Part shown: one piece after another, positions 5,385-8,257 of the stretch | How positions within the stretch are numbered: the stretch's first letter is position 1 | Layout: each line of letters starts with the position of its first letter | DNA from: Bifidobacterium breve | Lineage (GTDB): Bacteria > Actinomycetota > Thermoleophilia > Miltoncostaeales > Miltoncostaeaceae | Direction of reading: 5' to 3' | Assembly (NCBI GenBank): GCA_945876305.1 | Contig: CAMCOB010000054.1 | Coordinates: 1-8,257 of the forward strand | Length of the DNA stretch: 8,257 bases | The notes under the pieces: generated by a model | Seen by the model: the letters and a program-made list of their open reading frames with translations, nothing else | Told to the model about the DNA's origin: nothing | Databases searched by the model: none | Made by a program: the position numbers and the translations under genes

Positions 5385-7217
5385 CTAGGACGGCGCGGCG
5401 TTCTTCCGCTTGGACGACTTGGCGCGCACGTTGCCTGTGAGCTCGACCTTGCGCATGCGCACGGTGTCGGGCGTCACCTCCACGCACTCGTCCTCGCGAA
5501 CCCACTCAAGTGCCTGCTCGAGCGACAACTTGCGCGGTGGGATGAGCCGCTCGAAGTCGTCGGAGCTCGCCGCACGCATGTTGGTGAGCTTCTTCTCTTT
5601 CGTGGGATTCACGTCCATGTCCTCGGTGCGGGCATTCTCTCCAACGATCATGCCCTCGTACACCTGCTCGCCCGGGGCCACAAACAGCGTGCCGCGCTCC
5701 TGCAGGCTGGTCATGGCGAACGACGTGACGGGGCCCACGCGGTCGGCCACCATGCTGCCGCGCTGACGGGTGCGGATCTCGCCCATCCATGGGTCCCACT
5801 TCTCAAACACGTGGTGCAGCAGGCCGGTTCCGCGGGTCTCGGTGAGGAACTCGGTGCGGAAGCCCACCAGGCCGCGGGCGGGCACCAGATAGTCCATGCG
5901 GGTCCAGCCGGTGCCGTGGTTGACCACCTGCTCCATGCGGCCCTTGCGCAGTGCGAGAAGCTGGGTGATAACGCCCATCATCTCCTCGGGGGCGTCAATG
6001 GTGACGCGCTCCACGGGCTCGTGCTTGACGCCGTTGATTTCGCGGATGAGTACCTCGGGCTTGCCGACGGTGAGCTCGAAGCCCTCGCGGCGCATGGTCT
6101 CCACCAACACCGCAAGCTGCAACTCACCTCGACCCTGAACCTCCCAGGCATCGGGGCGCTCGGTGTCCACCACGCGAAGTGACACGTTGCCCACCAGTTC
6201 TGCGTCGAGACGGTCCTTCAGCATGCGGGCGGTCAGCTTGCTGCCCTCTCGGCCGGCAAGCGGCGAGGTGTTCATACCGATGGTCAGGCCCAGACTGGGC
6301 TCGTCAACGGTGATGACGGGAAGCGGCCGCGGGTCGTCCACGTCGGCCAGCGTTTCGCCGATGGTGATCTCGGCCATTCCGGCCACGGCGATGATCTCGC
6401 CCGGCCCGGCCTCGTCCACCGACACACGGTCGAGTTCCTTCGTGACGAAGAGCTCCACGACCTTGGCCTGCTCGATGGTGCCGTCGGCCTTGCACCAGGC
6501 CACCTGCTGGCCCTGGCGGACAGTGCCCTCGTGCACGCGGCAGATCGCCAGACGGCCCAAGTAGGCGTCGGCCGCGAGGTTGGTGACCAGCGCCTGAAGC
6601 GGGGCACCCTCGGTGTAGGACGGTGCGGGGATGTGGTCCTTCAGCACGTCAAACAGCACCGCGAGATCCTCAGTCTGGGTCTCCGCGTTGAGCGATGCGG
6701 TGCCAGCCTTGGCGTTGGCGTAGATGATGGGGAAGTCAATCTGGTCCTCTTCTGCACCCACGTCGAGGAACAACTCGTAGACCTCGTCCACGACTTCGGC
6801 CGCGCGCGCGTCGGGGCGGTCGATCTTGTTGATGACCAGCACCACCGGCAGCTTGGCGGCCAGCGCCTTGCGCAGCACGAAGCGGGTCTGGGGGAGTGGG
6901 CCCTCGGAGGCATCCACCAACAGCAGCACGCCGTCCACCATGAACAGCCCGCGCTCCACCTCGCCACCGAAGTCGGCGTGGCCGGGGGTGTCGATGATGT
7001 TGATGGTCATGTCGCCGCGACGCACAGCCGTGTTCTTGGCGAGGATCGTGATGCCCTTCTCACGCTCCAGGTCACCCGAGTCCATCACCCGGGTCTGCAC
7101 GGACTGGTTGTCGCGAAACGCACCGCTCTGCCAGAGCATGGCGTCGACAAGGGTCGTCTTACCGTGGTCCACGTGGGCCACGATTGCGACATTTCGGAGA
7201 TCTTCTCGGATAGGCAC
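5385..7217 (-). CDS. typA: Translational GTPase TypA/BipA, 610 aa
   Basis: TypA is a ribosome-binding GTPase of the EF-G/LepA type that supports ribosome assembly and growth under stress or cold. GTPase motifs are AHVDHGKTT (G1, about 14-22), the switch region GDLEREKGITILAKNT, DTPGHADFGGEVERG (G3) and NKID (G4). Domain II, the EF-G-like alpha-beta domains (GRGELQLAVLVETMRREGFE) and the TypA-specific C-terminal block with PTKEKKLTNMRAASSDD follow. The protein is complete and of typical length, ending in a basic tail. I chose the GTG at 7215-7217 because the resulting start MPIREDLRNVAIVAHVDHGK lines up with actinobacterial TypA N-termini. The upstream GTG at 7229 would add four residues and falls inside the TAGTGT box. 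The gene is divergent from the membrane protein at 7266 and probably co-transcribed with the methyltransferase downstream. Confidence 0.97.
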   Translation of the reverse strand: MPIREDLRNVAIVAHVDHGKTTLVDAMLWQSGAFRDNQSVQTRVMDSGDLEREKGITILAKNTAVRRGDMTINIIDTPGHADFGGEVERGLFMVDGVLLLVDASEGPLPQTRFVLRKALAAKLPVVLVINKIDRPDARAAEVVDEVYELFLDVGAEEDQIDFPIIYANAKAGTASLNAETQTEDLAVLFDVLKDHIPAPSYTEGAPLQALVTNLAADAYLGRLAICRVHEGTVRQGQQVAWCKADGTIEQAKVVELFVTKELDRVSVDEAGPGEIIAVAGMAEITIGETLADVDDPRPLPVITVDEPSLGLTIGMNTSPLAGREGSKLTARMLKDRLDAELVGNVSLRVVDTERPDAWEVQGRGELQLAVLVETMRREGFELTVGKPEVLIREINGVKHEPVERVTIDAPEEMMGVITQLLALRKGRMEQVVNHGTGWTRMDYLVPARGLVGFRTEFLTETRGTGLLHHVFEKWDPWMGEIRTRQRGSMVADRVGPVTSFAMTSLQERGTLFVAPGEQVYEGMIVGENARTEDMDVNPTKEKKLTNMRAASSDDFERLIPPRKLSLEQALEWVREDECVEVTPDTVRMRKVELTGNVRAKSSKRKNAAPS

Positions 7218-7225
7218 GGCGCGGG

Positions 7226-7231
7226 ACACTA
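7226..7231 (-). promoter_or_regulatory. Putative -10 box of a leaderless promoter for typA
   Basis: TAGTGT on the minus strand fits TANNNT and ends eight bases before the GTG at 7217. No purine-rich ribosome site precedes that start, and no convincing -35 is visible. Confidence 0.35.
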
Positions 7232-7265
7232 GTGCATGTTGCGTGGTTCACAGCGGGGGGATGCA

Positions 7266-7934
7266 ATGATCATGCCCGTGAGCCCCGAGGTGTCCCTCAA
7301 TACCGACAGTTGGCAGGAATCGCGCTGGCCCCCGCTGATCGCGATCCTCGTGGCCGGGGCTCTCTACGCCGTGCTGCCCAGTAACTACGTGCTGGGGGGC
7401 CGGTGGTTTGGGTGGATCATCCCGTCCCTCGAGGTGGTGCTGGTGATCGTGGCCGCGTCAGCCCCCCCTCGCGCCGAGAGCAACCGTTTGCGCAACATCG
7501 GCATCACGCTGGCCGCACTCATCACCGTGGCCAACGCCAGTTCGCTCGTCACGCTCGTCATCGGCATCACCCAAGAAAGTGGGCTGCAGGGACGTGACCT
7601 CACGTGGGCAGCCATCGACATCTGGGTGACCAACATCATCATCTTTGCGGTCTGGTATTGGGAGATTGATGGCGGTGGGCCGAAGCAGCGGGCCGAGCGG
7701 GCCGTGGGCTACGCGGACATTCTGTTCCCGCAGTACCAACTGCCCGGGCCCTGGACCTGGCGCCCGGCATTTCTCGACTACCTGTACATCGGATTCACCA
7801 ACGCGTCGTCATTCGCTCCGGCTGACTCCCTGCCCATGACGACCCGTGTCAAGGCGATGATGAGCGTGCAGTCGCTCATCTCGCTGGGCGTCATTCTCAT
7901 CGTGGCCGCCCGAGCCATCAACACCCTCCACTAG
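7266..7934 (+). CDS. Conserved multi-pass membrane protein of unknown function, 222 aa
   Basis: The ATG at 7266 has GGGGGG ending five bases upstream; an earlier in-frame ATG (7236) would lie across the divergent promoter. Hydrophobic segments near residues 22-38, 46-64, 77-101, 114-133 and 198-216 predict about five membrane helices. Landmarks are VWYWEIDGGGPKQR (129-142), DILFPQYQLPGPWTWRPAFL (151-170), DYLYIGFTNASSFAPAD (171-187) and MMSVQSLISLGVILIVAARA (198-217). I recall this ordered set of motifs from an actinobacterial family of uncharacterised membrane proteins, sometimes loosely likened to DUF1345. The FTNASSFAPAD loop before the last helix resembles a pore loop, but that is only an impression. 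The next gene starts six bases after its stop, so the two probably form an operon. Confidence 0.85.
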   Translation: MIMPVSPEVSLNTDSWQESRWPPLIAILVAGALYAVLPSNYVLGGRWFGWIIPSLEVVLVIVAASAPPRAESNRLRNIGITLAALITVANASSLVTLVIGITQESGLQGRDLTWAAIDIWVTNIIIFAVWYWEIDGGGPKQRAERAVGYADILFPQYQLPGPWTWRPAFLDYLYIGFTNASSFAPADSLPMTTRVKAMMSVQSLISLGVILIVAARAINTLH

Positions 7935-7940
7935 CGACCC

Positions 7941-8257
7941 ATGCGCTTTTTCGAACTCGCCCTCCTCTCGAGCATCTCCCCACAGGCGTTGGCCGTGGTG
8001 CTGTACCTGCTGGGCGGGAAAAACGGCTTGAAGCACTCTTGGCTGTTCGTGGGGGGGACGCTCTTCACGTCGATGGTGGCCGGTGCCGTCGTGGCGGTGG
8101 GCCTGGCCGATACGGGAATCCACCTGAGCGGCCTCACGAGCGGTCACCGAATGCCCGGGGCGTACATCGTGGCGGGTGTCGTCCTGCTGCTGTTCGCCGG
8201 CTATGTGTTGTGGTGGCACCAGCGAGCGCGTTCGCACCACAAGAAGAAGGACCGGGA
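7941..8257 (+). CDS. Membrane protein resembling the GAP/Sap family, N-terminal 105 residues
   Basis: The frame is open from the ATG at 7941 to the right edge. The opening MRFFELALLSSISPQALAVV (1-20), then the helices near 34-56 and 74-92 and the basic tail RARSHHKKKD (95-104), resemble the GAP family. Members of that family act in export of mycobacterial glycopeptidolipid or sulfolipid (Sap). The conserved Pro after the first half-helix (SISPQ) and the WLFVGG segment support this, but only about half the protein is visible. A LysE-type exporter is an alternative. It has no strong Shine-Dalgarno and sits six bases after the preceding stop, so translational coupling is likely. Confidence 0.55.
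   Translation, partial: MRFFELALLSSISPQALAVVLYLLGGKNGLKHSWLFVGGTLFTSMVAGAVVAVGLADTGIHLSGLTSGHRMPGAYIVAGVVLLLFAGYVLWWHQRARSHHKKKDR

Noticed and set aside
6531..7232. 233-residue open frame on the plus strand
   Set aside because: Antisense to the GTPase domain of typA; His/Val/Gly-rich shadow.
1..8257. CRISPR arrays, tRNA or rRNA genes, insertion sequences, phage genes
   Set aside because: No regularly spaced repeats, no cloverleaf with CCA-type end, no transposase or integrase motif was seen on either strand.

Overview
The window is GC-rich, densely coded DNA with little intergenic space. GTG starts, genes that lack a Shine-Dalgarno sequence, and a TypA and NadB that read like actinobacterial orthologues suggest a high-GC Gram-positive (Actinomycetota) chromosome. 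I cannot place it lower than phylum. There is no tRNA, rRNA, CRISPR array, insertion sequence or phage gene, so this looks like ordinary chromosome carrying several divergent paralogues of known enzymes.

Left part (1-1285, minus strand): the N-terminal two thirds of nadB (L-aspartate oxidase, first step of de novo NAD synthesis) runs off the left edge. Upstream of it on the same strand is an uncharacterised 69-residue gene with a good ribosome binding site. Two perfect hairpins separate the two genes. Middle part (1394-3448): a membrane-anchored Mrr-like nuclease (minus) is divergent from a small degenerate metallo-beta-lactamase-fold protein (plus), which converges on a two-helix potassium-channel/RCK protein (minus) whose selectivity filter reads GYRD instead of GYGD.

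Right-middle part (3488-7217): a dihydropteroate-synthase-like TIM barrel (plus) lacks the catalytic lysine segment. It converges, with overlapping stop codons, on an EgtD-family methyltransferase (minus). That gene lies 23 bases downstream of typA/bipA (minus), the ribosome-associated translational GTPase. Right end (7266-8257, plus): a conserved actinobacterial multi-pass membrane protein, then the beginning of a second membrane protein resembling the GAP/Sap family, which runs off the right edge.

The genes do not form one obvious pathway. The recurring theme is divergent or degenerate members of known families (DHPS-like, MBL-like, EgtD-like, K-channel) beside two housekeeping genes. A second theme is regulatory: five of the ten genes have a TANNNT box ending 6-10 bases before the start codon. 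Together with the weak or absent Shine-Dalgarno sequences, this fits leaderless transcription. I see no convincing new multi-gene system. The best leads are the altered channel filter, the DHPS-like paralogue and the EgtD-like methyltransferase.
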